The notes under the pieces: model-generated
Told to the model about the DNA's origin: nothing
The model's database searches: none
The model's input: the letters and a program-made list of their open reading frames with translations, nothing else
In this document: in pieces, positions 37,631 through 46,340 of the stretch
Layout of the letters: the number at the start of each line of letters is the position of its first letter
Numbering within the stretch: the first letter of the stretch is position 1
Translations under genes and position numbers: made by a program
Origin: JAHCHG01 sp041745765
Lineage (GTDB): Bacteria; Acidobacteriota; Blastocatellia; Pyrinomonadales; Pyrinomonadaceae
Length of the DNA stretch: 64,000 nt
Direction: 5' to 3'
Assembly (NCBI GenBank): GCA_041745765.1
Contig: JBGTIH010000191.1
Coordinates: forward strand, 28,563-92,562

Positions 37631-37762
37631 AATTTTTATTTGCGATTTTCAATTTGCGATTTAACGCCGCTCAAATGAAAATCTTTTCTCCCTCTTGATA
37701 AATTTGTATGAATTTATTACAAATCACATACTTAAATTTAAAAAAGAGCAAGTCTTATACCA

Positions 37763-37797
37763 AAAATCTAAAATCCAAAATCTAAAATCCAAAATGT
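37763..37797. repeat. Heptamer tandem repeat (AAAATCT/AAAATCC)
   Basis: Units AAAATCT, AAAATCC, AAAATCT, AAAATCC, AAAATGT in exact 7-nt phase, directly before the stop codon of the ETF-QO gene. Confidence 0.85.
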
Positions 37798-37798
37798 C

Positions 37799-39511
37799 TT
37801 ACATTCCCTTATAATTCGGACCGCCGCCGCCTTCGGGCGTAACCCAGTTGATGATTTGATAAGGATCGGCGATGTCGCAGGTTTTGCAGTGTACGCAGTT
37901 TGAAAAATTCACTTTTATCTCGCGTCGTCCGGTTTTATCGCTGTGTTCCATTTCATAAACCGCCGCCGGACAGAATCTCTGACACGGATTGCCATACTCT
38001 TCCGCACAACGCGTCGCGCAGATTTCCGTATCGAGAATATGCAGATGCGAAGGCTGATCTTCATTATGCGCGACCGCGCCGTAAAAAACGCTCGTCACTT
38101 TATCGAAAGTCAGCTCTTTATCAAATTTCAAATCGGGATAACGCTGTTTCAGATCGTCGCCTTTATAACCTGATTCTTCGAGTTTTTTATAGCGGAGATG
38201 TCCGGCTTCGTGATGGATTTTGTCGAGAAAACCCCAACCCGCGCCGCCGGATAAAAACTGAAATCCGCCGTTGATAAGCGCCGACCAGCGACCTTTTTGA
38301 AATGACGCGTGAAAATTGCGAACCGCGTGAAGTTCGTCGTAAATCCAGCTCATTTCAAATTTTTCCTCAAAATGCTTTAAGGTATTTGACGAAAAATCTT
38401 CGTGATTAAACGCGCCGATGATCGTCTCAGCGGCGAGCATTCCAGATTTCATCGCCGTGTGAATTCCTTTGATACGCTGCCCGTTCAGGAATGAAGCGGC
38501 ATCGCCGACCAGCAGAAGACCGTCCGCATAAAGACGCGGCATCGTGTGATAGCCGCCCGCATTGATCGTTTTCGCGCCGTATTTGATCATTTTTCCGCCG
38601 GCAAGAATCGCCGCCACGTCCGGATGAGTTTTAAATTTTTGAAATTCGGCGTGCGGATCAATCATCGGGTCAACATAATCGAGTCCGGTTACGTAACCGA
38701 TGCTGACGATGTTGTTTTTCATCCCGTAAATCCAGCCGCCGCCGTAGGTTTTCGTGTCGGACGGAAAACCGAGCGTGTGTATGACCATTCCTTCTTCGAT
38801 ATTTCCCGCCGGAACTTCCCAGAGTTCCTTGACGCCGAGGCTGAAAACCTGCGGTTCTTTGTCTTCGTCGAGGTTCAGGCGTTTCATCACCTGTTTGGTC
38901 AAGGATCCGCGCGAACCTTCGCCCAAAACCGTAATTTTGGCGAGAAGATCAACGCCCGGCTCGAAATTCGCTTTCGGTTTGCCTTCTTTGTCAATTCCTT
39001 TGTCGCCCGTGCGAACGCCGATCACGCGTTCGTTTTCGTCATAGAGCAATTCCGAACCCGGAAATTCTGGGAAAATATTGATCTCGGCTTCCTCGCATTT
39101 TTCCGCCAGCCATTCGCACATTTTGCTCAAAGAAATTATATATTTGCCTTTATTAACGAGCGGCGGCGGAGTGATCGGAGATTTAATCTTTTTGTTTTCA
39201 GTCAGATACCAGAAAGCGTCTTCCGTTACGACCGAATCCGCCGGAAACCCCTGTTCGAGAAAATCCGGCATCAGTTCGCGCAAGGCAATCGGGTCCAACA
39301 CCGCGCCGGACAAAATATGTGCGCCGACCGCCGAACCTTTTTCGATGATGCCGATCTCCAAATCTTCGATTATTTTGCCGGGTTTGATTCCCTTTTCGAT
39401 CAGTTCGTTATGTTCTTTGACTTTATTCTTCAAATGCAAAGCCGCTGCCAGATTCGCCGGACCTGCGCCGACAAAAACCACGTCCATTTCCAATTGTTCG
39501 CGTTCAATCAT
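37799..39511 (-). CDS. Electron transfer flavoprotein-ubiquinone oxidoreductase
   Basis: A 570-residue membrane-associated enzyme that passes electrons from ETF (fatty acid and amino acid oxidation) to the quinone pool. The N-terminus has the FAD-binding VVFVGAGPANLAAALHLK; LLVGDAASFLNGQRIKGIHTA is the second FAD block. The C-terminus holds the 4Fe-4S cysteines (CATRCAEEYGNPCQRFCP and NCVHCKTCDIADP). The ATG at 39511 is chosen over the longer frame, since MIEREQLEMDV leads directly into the FAD motif. A solitary gene, divergent from the next one; ETF subunits are not in the window. Confidence 0.9.
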   Translation of the reverse strand: MIEREQLEMDVVFVGAGPANLAAALHLKNKVKEHNELIEKGIKPGKIIEDLEIGIIEKGSAVGAHILSGAVLDPIALRELMPDFLEQGFPADSVVTEDAFWYLTENKKIKSPITPPPLVNKGKYIISLSKMCEWLAEKCEEAEINIFPEFPGSELLYDENERVIGVRTGDKGIDKEGKPKANFEPGVDLLAKITVLGEGSRGSLTKQVMKRLNLDEDKEPQVFSLGVKELWEVPAGNIEEGMVIHTLGFPSDTKTYGGGWIYGMKNNIVSIGYVTGLDYVDPMIDPHAEFQKFKTHPDVAAILAGGKMIKYGAKTINAGGYHTMPRLYADGLLLVGDAASFLNGQRIKGIHTAMKSGMLAAETIIGAFNHEDFSSNTLKHFEEKFEMSWIYDELHAVRNFHASFQKGRWSALINGGFQFLSGGAGWGFLDKIHHEAGHLRYKKLEESGYKGDDLKQRYPDLKFDKELTFDKVTSVFYGAVAHNEDQPSHLHILDTEICATRCAEEYGNPCQRFCPAAVYEMEHSDKTGRREIKVNFSNCVHCKTCDIADPYQIINWVTPEGGGGPNYKGM

Positions 39512-39622
39512 AATTTTTCTCTTCCGGTAAAATGAATGGTCATTCAGTTTTATTAAACTATAACAAAACAATAGATTTTCATCTAGTCAGATTTTTGAAA
39601 ACATTGTATATTCTTTACGAAT

Positions 39623-40408
39623 ATGTTTTTCAATTTTTCTTTTCTTTCAAAAGATATTTTCAAAATTATAACATTGATTTTTTTTGCGGTAAGTCTTTTT
39701 AACTGTTCTGAAAAAAGACAGGTCAATCCGGCATTGGCAAACGAGATGCCGCCAAAGATTCTCTGGGCTTGGGAACGCCCCGAAGATTTGCGTTTTCTCG
39801 ATACGGCGAAATTCGGCGTGGCGTTTTTGGCGCAAACTCTTTATCTGCAAAAAGATGAGGTAAATTTCAAACCGCGCCGTCAGCCTTTGGAATTAGCGGA
39901 AAACACATATTTGATCGCCGTTACGCGCATCGAAACGATCAAGGACGCACATCGTCCGGCTCTTTCCGACGACCAGAAAAAAAAGATTGTTTCTTTGATC
40001 AAAAACACTCTAGAATTGCCTGATGTCAGGGCGATTCAGATTGATTTCGACGTTGTCGTATCGGAGAGAACTTTTTACAAAAATCTGGTGATTGACTTAA
40101 AAAAGGAGTTGCCCGAAAACACGCCTTTGACGATAACTTCTCTGGCTTCGTGGTGCATCGGCGACACTTGGTTTAACGAATTTCCGATTGACGAAGCCGT
40201 TCCGATGGCTTTCGATATGGGCGCGGACGATAAACCGATTCGTGAATTTCTGCGAAAAGGAAACGATTGGTACGAACCGCTCTGCCGCGGAAGTTACGGC
40301 GTTTCGGCTGACCAGCCGTTGAACATAAAATTCGCGGAAAATCGCCGAATCTATTACTTTAATTCAAAGGCTTGGAAAAAATCCGATTTGCCAAAACTCG
40401 AACAATAA
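39623..40408 (+). CDS. DUF3142-like lipoprotein
   Basis: A 261-residue protein with a lipoprotein signal peptide (FFAVSLFNC, cleavage before Cys28). The mature part begins PKILWAWERPEDLRFL, typical of DUF3142, and contains AIQIDFDVVVSERTFY and the SLASWCIGDTW block, which resemble a glycoside-hydrolase-like barrel. The function is not known. It is followed after 2 nt by the large secreted CGPSF protein, so the two are probably co-transcribed. Confidence 0.75.
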   Translation: MFFNFSFLSKDIFKIITLIFFAVSLFNCSEKRQVNPALANEMPPKILWAWERPEDLRFLDTAKFGVAFLAQTLYLQKDEVNFKPRRQPLELAENTYLIAVTRIETIKDAHRPALSDDQKKKIVSLIKNTLELPDVRAIQIDFDVVVSERTFYKNLVIDLKKELPENTPLTITSLASWCIGDTWFNEFPIDEAVPMAFDMGADDKPIREFLRKGNDWYEPLCRGSYGVSADQPLNIKFAENRRIYYFNSKAWKKSDLPKLEQ

Positions 40409-40410
40409 CT

Positions 40411-43068
40411 ATGAAATTTCAGACAAAACACATCGCCGCATTATTTTTACTTTTAGTCTTTTTTTTCAATAATTTGCCGGTCGCACTGGCGTGCGGTCCG
40501 TCATTTATCGAGCCGATTTTCGATTATAAACACGCGCCGGAAAATCCGTATCAGAATTTTGCGAGCGGCAAGCTCGGCATCATCAAACCGACGCACCGCC
40601 GCGTCGTGCTATTTGCCGCTTACAGATATTTGAACGGCGGCGGATTTACTTTTGATGAGCAAAAAAGTTTGATCGAGGTTTGGAACGCAAATTTTAATAA
40701 TGAAAAATTTACGGATACAGATGTCAGCGAAGCCGTCAAAGATTGGATTAAAACAAGAAAAGATTTTGTTCCGAAAGATGAGAAACTGCCCGAAATTTAT
40801 ACCGAAAGAACTTACGGAGGTTATGAGTTTTTTCCGAACTGCACAAAAAACGCTTTTGAAACGGCAGCTCAAACACTGAAAAACCGGGCTGCAAGTTACG
40901 GCGCGGAAAACAAAGACTTAAAAGAATGGCTCAGCGGACAAGATAAAGTTTTTGCAAATTGCGCGAGCGGCAGACAAATTCCTGATGCACCGAATTTGGC
41001 GATGGCGGAATGGTTACAAAAAGACCGCGAATATCAATTGGCGGCGGCGGATTTTTATTCGATGAATTATGATGAAGCCAAAAACCGTTTTGCGCTGATC
41101 GCCGTTGATCCGAATTCCCCTTGGCAAGAAACAGCAGAATATCTTGTCGGTCGAACTCTGATTCGTCAGGCAAGTGCGGTTAAAGACGAATTTCGCAAAA
41201 ATTTGCTTTACACGGAAGCCGAGCAAAATTTACAAATTTCGGCTTCAAAAAGCGGGAAATATTCCGAATCTGCGAAAAAAATGCTCGGTTTGGTAAAATA
41301 TCGAATACGTCCACAGGAAAGATTGCGCGAACTCGCCCAAGAACTTTCATATCAAGGCGCGAATAATGATCTGCGGCAGAATTTAATTGATTATTCGTGG
41401 CTTCTTGATAAATTTGAAAAAGTAGGTTTGGAAGCGGAAGAAAAGCGGGTGAAGGCTTTGCAAGGAATTGAAAACGTCGCAAATACTGATAATGCAAATA
41501 CTTTTACAGAAGAAAAACCCGATCCGAATGACACACGCCTGACAATTTATTTCGGCAACGAAGATTTTTCGCAGAGTTTTACAATAAAAGTTCCGGCGGA
41601 CGTGACCGATGAAGAAGCAATTGCCGAAGCCGAAAAAGTTGCCGGAGTTTTGACTGAAGCGATGAAAAAATCAATCCGCGAAGGTCGGCAGAGTGCTTAC
41701 GCATCGCGTTTTTCTCAAACGACAGATTCGGTTTATGAAGGCGGATACTGGGGCGAAGTTGACCGCTCGCTGGCGGTTTTGCCGCCGGTTTTGCGCGAAG
41801 ATGATTTGTCCGATTGGCTTTTTACATATCAGACGCAAAATGCCGAAGCCTACCTTTATTCGCTCGACAAATTCAAACAAAATCGCTCCGATTTGTGGTT
41901 AATGACGGCGATTTCAAAAGCTAAAACTACGTCGAAAGATTTAGATTTTTTGCTCGAAGCCGCTAATCGCACAAATCCGAATTCAACAGCTTTTCCAACT
42001 ATCGCTTATCATCAAGCACGGATTTTACTGGAGCAAAACAAAACTGCGGAAGCCCGAAAACTTCTCGATTCGGTCTTGGATTCACCGCTTGATTTAACGA
42101 TTTCAGCGCGAAATCAGTTTCTCGAATTGCGCGTTAAAATTACCGAAACACTCGACGATTATTTAAAATTTTCCCAACTTAAACCTTTTGCTTTCGATTT
42201 CGGCGGCAAAAGTATGTCTATTGAGGAAATAGTTGAACTACAAAAATCTTTTTATGATCCCGAATACGATAAGCAAAGCAAAGAAGAATTTGACCGCGAA
42301 ATTGAAGCGCAGTATAAAGATAAACTACCGTGGCAAGGTCGTGCGATGTTTAATCATCAAACAACCGCTTCGATAAATGAGTATTTTCCGCTGGCGGTTT
42401 TGACGGAAGCGGCGAAATCTTCTTCGCTTCCCGATTATCTGCGCGAAAGATTTACTTTAGCCATTTTTACACGCGCCTTGATTTTGGAAAATTTCGATCA
42501 AGCCGGAAAATTCGCGCCGGAAGTTATAAAATACAAACCCGAATTTTCACAATATATAAATCAAATCAATTCCGCCAAAACCGTTGCGGCAAAACGCGAT
42601 GCCGCGCTGTTTTTGATCGTTAAAAACCCGATTCTCACGCCGTTTATCGAAGACGGTTTGGGTAGAACCGATAACAAAGTAAGCAATTGGGATTTGGATG
42701 ATTGGTGGTGTGCGCCGTATATTCCCGAAGACGAATCATCAATCGAAGAAGAATATCGCCCGAAAAAACCGGCGTTTTTAACCGAAGCGCAAGTTAAAAC
42801 GGCAAAACTCGAACGCCTGAAATTTGTAGAATTGGGCGATGCGCCGAAATTTTTGGGCGAAAAAGTTCTGGAGTGGCAAAAACGCGCTCCGCAAGACCCG
42901 CGCATTCCCGAAAGTCTTTTCAACATTTACATCGCTAACGGCTGGACAAAATACGGCTGCGGAAATAACGAACAACTACGAAATACCGCCAAAGATCTTT
43001 TGATAAAACGCTATCCGAAAAGCGAATGGACGGGAAAAGTTTTGGAAGAAGAACGCGCGAATCAATAG
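40411..43068 (+). CDS. Large secreted helical-repeat protein (CGPSF family)
   Basis: An 885-residue protein. The ATG at 40411 starts a signal peptide (LFLLLVFFFNNLPVALACGPSF); a longer in-frame start inside the previous gene is unlikely. The mature N-terminus CGPSFIEPIFDY is a recurrent feature of exported proteins in Acidobacteriota and Bacteroidota. The rest is rich in helical pairs like TPR repeats (YDEAKNRFALIAVDPNSPW, ARKLLDSVLDSPLD), ending with CGCGNNEQLRNTAKDLL-like sequence. No catalytic motif. It pairs with the DUF3142 lipoprotein; a cell-surface complex is conceivable. Confidence 0.65.
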   Translation: MKFQTKHIAALFLLLVFFFNNLPVALACGPSFIEPIFDYKHAPENPYQNFASGKLGIIKPTHRRVVLFAAYRYLNGGGFTFDEQKSLIEVWNANFNNEKFTDTDVSEAVKDWIKTRKDFVPKDEKLPEIYTERTYGGYEFFPNCTKNAFETAAQTLKNRAASYGAENKDLKEWLSGQDKVFANCASGRQIPDAPNLAMAEWLQKDREYQLAAADFYSMNYDEAKNRFALIAVDPNSPWQETAEYLVGRTLIRQASAVKDEFRKNLLYTEAEQNLQISASKSGKYSESAKKMLGLVKYRIRPQERLRELAQELSYQGANNDLRQNLIDYSWLLDKFEKVGLEAEEKRVKALQGIENVANTDNANTFTEEKPDPNDTRLTIYFGNEDFSQSFTIKVPADVTDEEAIAEAEKVAGVLTEAMKKSIREGRQSAYASRFSQTTDSVYEGGYWGEVDRSLAVLPPVLREDDLSDWLFTYQTQNAEAYLYSLDKFKQNRSDLWLMTAISKAKTTSKDLDFLLEAANRTNPNSTAFPTIAYHQARILLEQNKTAEARKLLDSVLDSPLDLTISARNQFLELRVKITETLDDYLKFSQLKPFAFDFGGKSMSIEEIVELQKSFYDPEYDKQSKEEFDREIEAQYKDKLPWQGRAMFNHQTTASINEYFPLAVLTEAAKSSSLPDYLRERFTLAIFTRALILENFDQAGKFAPEVIKYKPEFSQYINQINSAKTVAAKRDAALFLIVKNPILTPFIEDGLGRTDNKVSNWDLDDWWCAPYIPEDESSIEEEYRPKKPAFLTEAQVKTAKLERLKFVELGDAPKFLGEKVLEWQKRAPQDPRIPESLFNIYIANGWTKYGCGNNEQLRNTAKDLLIKRYPKSEWTGKVLEEERANQ

Positions 43069-43088
43069 ATATTATTTGAATTAAAGAA

Positions 43089-43183
43089 TTAACCACGAAG
43101 CTACACGAAGAAACATGAAAGTTTTGTAAATGATTTTTTTTCAAAAAAAACTTCGTGAAAACTTTGTGTAGCTTCGTGGTTGA
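43089..43183. repeat. Intergenic inverted repeat (TTAACCACGAAGCTACACGAAG type)
   Basis: The left arm TTAACCACGAAGCTACAC (43089-43106, extending to about 43125) is complementary to the right arm ending GTGTAGCTTCGTGGTT (about 43149-43182). It separates the converging secreted-protein and sucC genes and may act as a terminator-like hairpin. The opening word TTAACCAC recurs in the repeat at 53141. Confidence 0.8.
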
Positions 43184-43196
43184 TTTTTCACCGGAA

Positions 43197-44366
43197 TCAG
43201 AATTGCGCGTTAGCGGCAGAAACAACCTTGTCCGCAGCGTCGTGCATTCCCTTAGCAACGATAAAGTTCATCCCTGATTCGGCGATCACGCGGTTTCCTT
43301 CTTCGACATTCGTGCCTTCGAGCCGGACGACAATCGGAATCGAAACGCCAAGATTTTTTCCGGCGGCAACCACGCCTTTGGCAACCATATCGGTGCGGAC
43401 GATGCCGCCGAAAATGTTGACCAGAACGGCTTTAACATTCGGATCGGCAAGCAGAATTCTAAACGCGTTTTCCACGCGTTCCTGCGATGCGCCGCCGCCG
43501 ACATCCAAAAAGTTTGCCGGTTCCCCGCCTGCCAGTTTGATGATGTCCATCGTCGCCATCGCCAATCCCGCGCCGTTGACCATACAGCCGATATTTCCGT
43601 CGAGTTTGATATAACTCAGATCAAATTTCGAAGCTTCGATCTCGAGCGGTTCTTCTTCACTTAAATCACGCAGTGCGGCATAATCCTTATGACGAAACAT
43701 CGCATTATCGTCGAAATTAACTTTTGCGTCCAAAGCGATTAAGCGATCGTCTTTGGTTTTCAAAAACGGATTGATTTCCAGAATCGTCGCATCCATTTTA
43801 TGAAAAGCGTCATAGAGCGAGATCATAAATTTCGATGCCTGACCGATCAATTCGTTAGGCAGACCGAGACCGAAAGCCAGATTCCGCGCTTGAAACGGCT
43901 GCAAACCAAGACCCGGTTCGATTATTTCTTTGAGAATTTTTTCCGGCGTGGCGGCAGCGACTTCTTCGATCTCCGTTCCGCCTTCGCTCGATGCCATAAA
44001 TACGTCTTTTCCGCGGGCGCGGTCGAGCGTTATACCGAGATAAAATTCCCGGTCAATCGGCAAACCTTCTTCGATCAGAAGCGTTTTTACCTCGCGTCCT
44101 TCCGGTCCGGTCTGGTGCGTGACGAGATTCATTCCGATCATTTCTTCGGCGATCTGCCGCGCTTCTTCCGGCGATTTCGCCAGTTTTACGCCGCCGCCTT
44201 TGCCGCGTCCGCCGGCGTGAATCTGCGCTTTGACGACAACAATGTCCGTTCCCAATTCTCTCGCCGCATTTTCCGCTTCTTCCGGCGTTTCAGCGACAAT
44301 TCCGCGCGGAACCGGAACGCCGAAATTTCTTAAGAGTTCTTTACCTTGATATTCGTGTATTTTCAT
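43197..44366 (-). CDS. sucC: Succinyl-CoA ligase, beta subunit
   Basis: A 389-residue enzyme of the citric acid cycle (succinyl-CoA to succinate with ADP or GDP phosphorylation). The N-terminus KIHEYQGKELLRNFGVPVPRG and the ATP-grasp block (VVVKAQIHAGGRGKGGGVK) are diagnostic, as are EINPF and GNIGCMVNGAGLAMATMDII, and near the end NIFGGIVRTD. The alpha subunit gene sucD, commonly adjacent, is absent here; the next gene downstream converges. Full length. Confidence 0.95.
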   Translation of the reverse strand: MKIHEYQGKELLRNFGVPVPRGIVAETPEEAENAARELGTDIVVVKAQIHAGGRGKGGGVKLAKSPEEARQIAEEMIGMNLVTHQTGPEGREVKTLLIEEGLPIDREFYLGITLDRARGKDVFMASSEGGTEIEEVAAATPEKILKEIIEPGLGLQPFQARNLAFGLGLPNELIGQASKFMISLYDAFHKMDATILEINPFLKTKDDRLIALDAKVNFDDNAMFRHKDYAALRDLSEEEPLEIEASKFDLSYIKLDGNIGCMVNGAGLAMATMDIIKLAGGEPANFLDVGGGASQERVENAFRILLADPNVKAVLVNIFGGIVRTDMVAKGVVAAGKNLGVSIPIVVRLEGTNVEEGNRVIAESGMNFIVAKGMHDAADKVVSAANAQF

Positions 44367-44419
44367 AGATTTAATTAAAAGATTTTTTTGAAAAAGATAG
44401 AAAAAAGTTTATCTTACCC

Positions 44420-44461
44420 TAAAAAAAAAAACAAAGGCAGTTTATAAAACCGCCTCTGTCT
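44420..44461 (-). terminator. Rho-independent terminator
   Basis: ACAAAGGCAGTTT pairs with AAACCGCCTCTGT (two G-U type pairs) and is followed on the minus strand by ten T. It ends the lipoprotein gene at 44480. Confidence 0.75.
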
Positions 44462-44479
44462 TTTCAAAATCGGATGTGA

Positions 44480-45289
44480 TTATTTTTTGCCGATAAAAAC
44501 TCTGATGCTCGCAAGTTTCCATTCCTTTCCTTCGGGAATATATTTCAGCGCAAATTGCGTCTTACTCGTCGTATCGTATTCGCCTTCGAGAATCAGCATA
44601 TCAATTCCCTGTTCTTGTTTGACTGCCGGTGACGAAGTAAAACTGGCATCCAGCGAACTGATTTCTGAAATATCAATCTGCTTTTCGATGAAATCCGCAA
44701 ATTCTTTGTTGAAAGATTGCGGGGTTATTTGTTGCTGCCAAGCTTTTGAAATCGAATCGTGAAAATCCGTAAAATCTTCCTGCTGAACTGCTTTGTTGAA
44801 CTCCAAAAGAGTTGCTTTGGTTAATTCCTGCGCTTCTTCATTCGACGGGACTTCCTGTTTGGAAGCATCGGATTTTTCGGCTGAAGTTTTCGTGTCCGGA
44901 TTACCCTTTTCCTTTGAATCGGTCTGAGACGAACCGCTCTGACTGAAAACGATGCCGTCGAGTTTCATTTTTCCGTTTTTCGGCGGCTCGTCAACATTCA
45001 TCGTTTTTCCGATTCCGACGAGCGTAACACTCAATTTACCGTCTTTGATTTCAACCGAACCGTTCGTAACTTCAGAACCGCCGGATTTCAAGTCGCCCGA
45101 ACCATCGGCGCGAATCGTCAGGGTCGAACCGTCCGCGCCTGTCCAAAAGCCGACATATTCCGCCGCCGGCGGATTCGAACTTCCGCCGAGACCACAGCCT
45201 AAAACAAACAGAGTCATTAAAAATAACGCAAACGCTCCGCCGCTTAAATTTTTTTTGTAAATTTCTGATTTATTTATCATTGTAGCCAT
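44480..45289 (-). CDS. Lipoprotein with C-terminal DUF4878-like domain
   Basis: About 269 residues from the ATG at 45289, which has GAGG upstream; the frame runs to 45334. A hydrophobic segment ends in the lipobox LFVLGC. The first mature domain (YVGFWTGADGSTLTIRADGSG) is lipocalin-like; a serine/lysine-rich linker follows; the last 110 residues (LLEFNKAVQQEDFTDFHDSISKAWQ, then EGKEWKLASIRVFIG) resemble the DUF4878/NTF2-like fold. The protein likely sits in a membrane on the periplasmic side. No catalytic motif; function unknown. Confidence 0.65.
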   Translation of the reverse strand: MATMINKSEIYKKNLSGGAFALFLMTLFVLGCGLGGSSNPPAAEYVGFWTGADGSTLTIRADGSGDLKSGGSEVTNGSVEIKDGKLSVTLVGIGKTMNVDEPPKNGKMKLDGIVFSQSGSSQTDSKEKGNPDTKTSAEKSDASKQEVPSNEEAQELTKATLLEFNKAVQQEDFTDFHDSISKAWQQQITPQSFNKEFADFIEKQIDISEISSLDASFTSSPAVKQEQGIDMLILEGEYDTTSKTQFALKYIPEGKEWKLASIRVFIGKK

Positions 45290-45321
45290 TTCAATCAATT
45301 TCCTCGTTTTTTTTATAGAAA

Positions 45322-46215
45322 TCATTTGCGCCACGGCTCCAGAAGCTGTTTCCAGCTTTGAACCGTTCTTTCATATTCGCCCGGACAGCGAACGGCGCGA
45401 GCTTCGGGTAGAAAACCCTTGTCAACAATATCCGAATATTTCCGTATATTCGAGCCGTAAATCATACACAGAGCGGTATAAAACCTCTGTTCAGACAAAA
45501 GATGTTCGCCAGCCATACTTCGCTGGCTCGGGACTGTTCCTTTTGATTCGATCCGAAAGGCTTCGGCGGCGGAAAGCACGGCATTTACTCCTTCTTCGCC
45601 TAATTCTTCAATGTTTATGTAGGTCGAACAACGATCTGCCGCGTCTTCTTCATTAGCTGTGATCGGCAGTTTATAGGCATCAATCAGGGCGTGTCCGATC
45701 TCGTGCAGAAAGACAAATTGAACCGCTTCCTGCATTTTTTGCGATGCCACATTATCATTATCGCCGACACTCTTAAACAACTTGAAAAAATATTCCATCA
45801 ATTCATAGCACATCGTAATTGACGAATCATTCGGATCATAAAAGGCGTTTTCCTGATTGCAATCTTTCGTCCGCAGATAAATGTCGTGCGGCAAACTCAG
45901 CGCGTTGTTTAATTTTAATGCTGCTTTTTCAAGAGTTTTTGCATCTTTTATCTCGCGGTCAAGTTCCTCATATCGCCGATTTCTGACTTCGAGATGTTCG
46001 ACAATAAAATCTCCGCGGTCTTTTTCTTTACCTTTCGGCGTTTCATCCTCGTTCTTTTTCTTTGTTGTTACCTCATCATCACCTTTGTTTTCAACCGTTT
46101 TTGTATTCTTTTCCGGAAAAGTTTGATCTGCTGTGCGATCTGTGTTGCAGACGCAAGCGGTAATGACGATTAAAACCAGAAAAATTGCAAACAAATTAAC
46201 TAAATTTCGGTTCAT
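45322..46215 (-). CDS. DUF4344 metallopeptidase-like lipoprotein
   Basis: About 297 residues from the ATG at 46215 (GAGT upstream). The lipobox is LIVITAC. After a charged linker comes a domain with HEIGHALIDAYKLPITANEEDAAD, an HExxH zinc site with a nearby acidic third-ligand region, characteristic of DUF4344 putative metallopeptidases. Several cysteines in the catalytic part (DCNQEN, MCYE, RCSTY, ALCM) suggest disulfides. It precedes the other lipoprotein gene on the same strand (32 nt), so they may be co-expressed. Confidence 0.8.
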   Translation of the reverse strand: MNRNLVNLFAIFLVLIVITACVCNTDRTADQTFPEKNTKTVENKGDDEVTTKKKNEDETPKGKEKDRGDFIVEHLEVRNRRYEELDREIKDAKTLEKAALKLNNALSLPHDIYLRTKDCNQENAFYDPNDSSITMCYELMEYFFKLFKSVGDNDNVASQKMQEAVQFVFLHEIGHALIDAYKLPITANEEDAADRCSTYINIEELGEEGVNAVLSAAEAFRIESKGTVPSQRSMAGEHLLSEQRFYTALCMIYGSNIRKYSDIVDKGFLPEARAVRCPGEYERTVQSWKQLLEPWRK

Positions 46216-46283
46216 ATTTTTACTCAACAGGAAAGATTTTCTAGGATTAGACACCTTTTTTGGTGAGTTTGTCAAATTTTTAC

Positions 46284-46317
46284 AAAAAAATGCGGTTGAT
46301 AAATTTATCAACCGCAT
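46284..46317 (-). terminator. Rho-independent terminator of pepA
   Basis: TGCGGTTGATAA and TTATCAACCGCA form a perfect palindrome (46291-46316). The minus strand continues with seven T. It lies right after the pepA stop and before the DUF4344 gene. Confidence 0.85.
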
Positions 46318-46340
46318 TTGAATAATGAAAATACCGGAAA

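Noticed and set aside
38546..39535. A 329-codon plus-strand frame opposite the ETF-QO gene
   Set aside because: Antisense shadow of a gene with clear FAD and iron-sulfur motifs; the deduced protein is rich in R, F and N without a domain.
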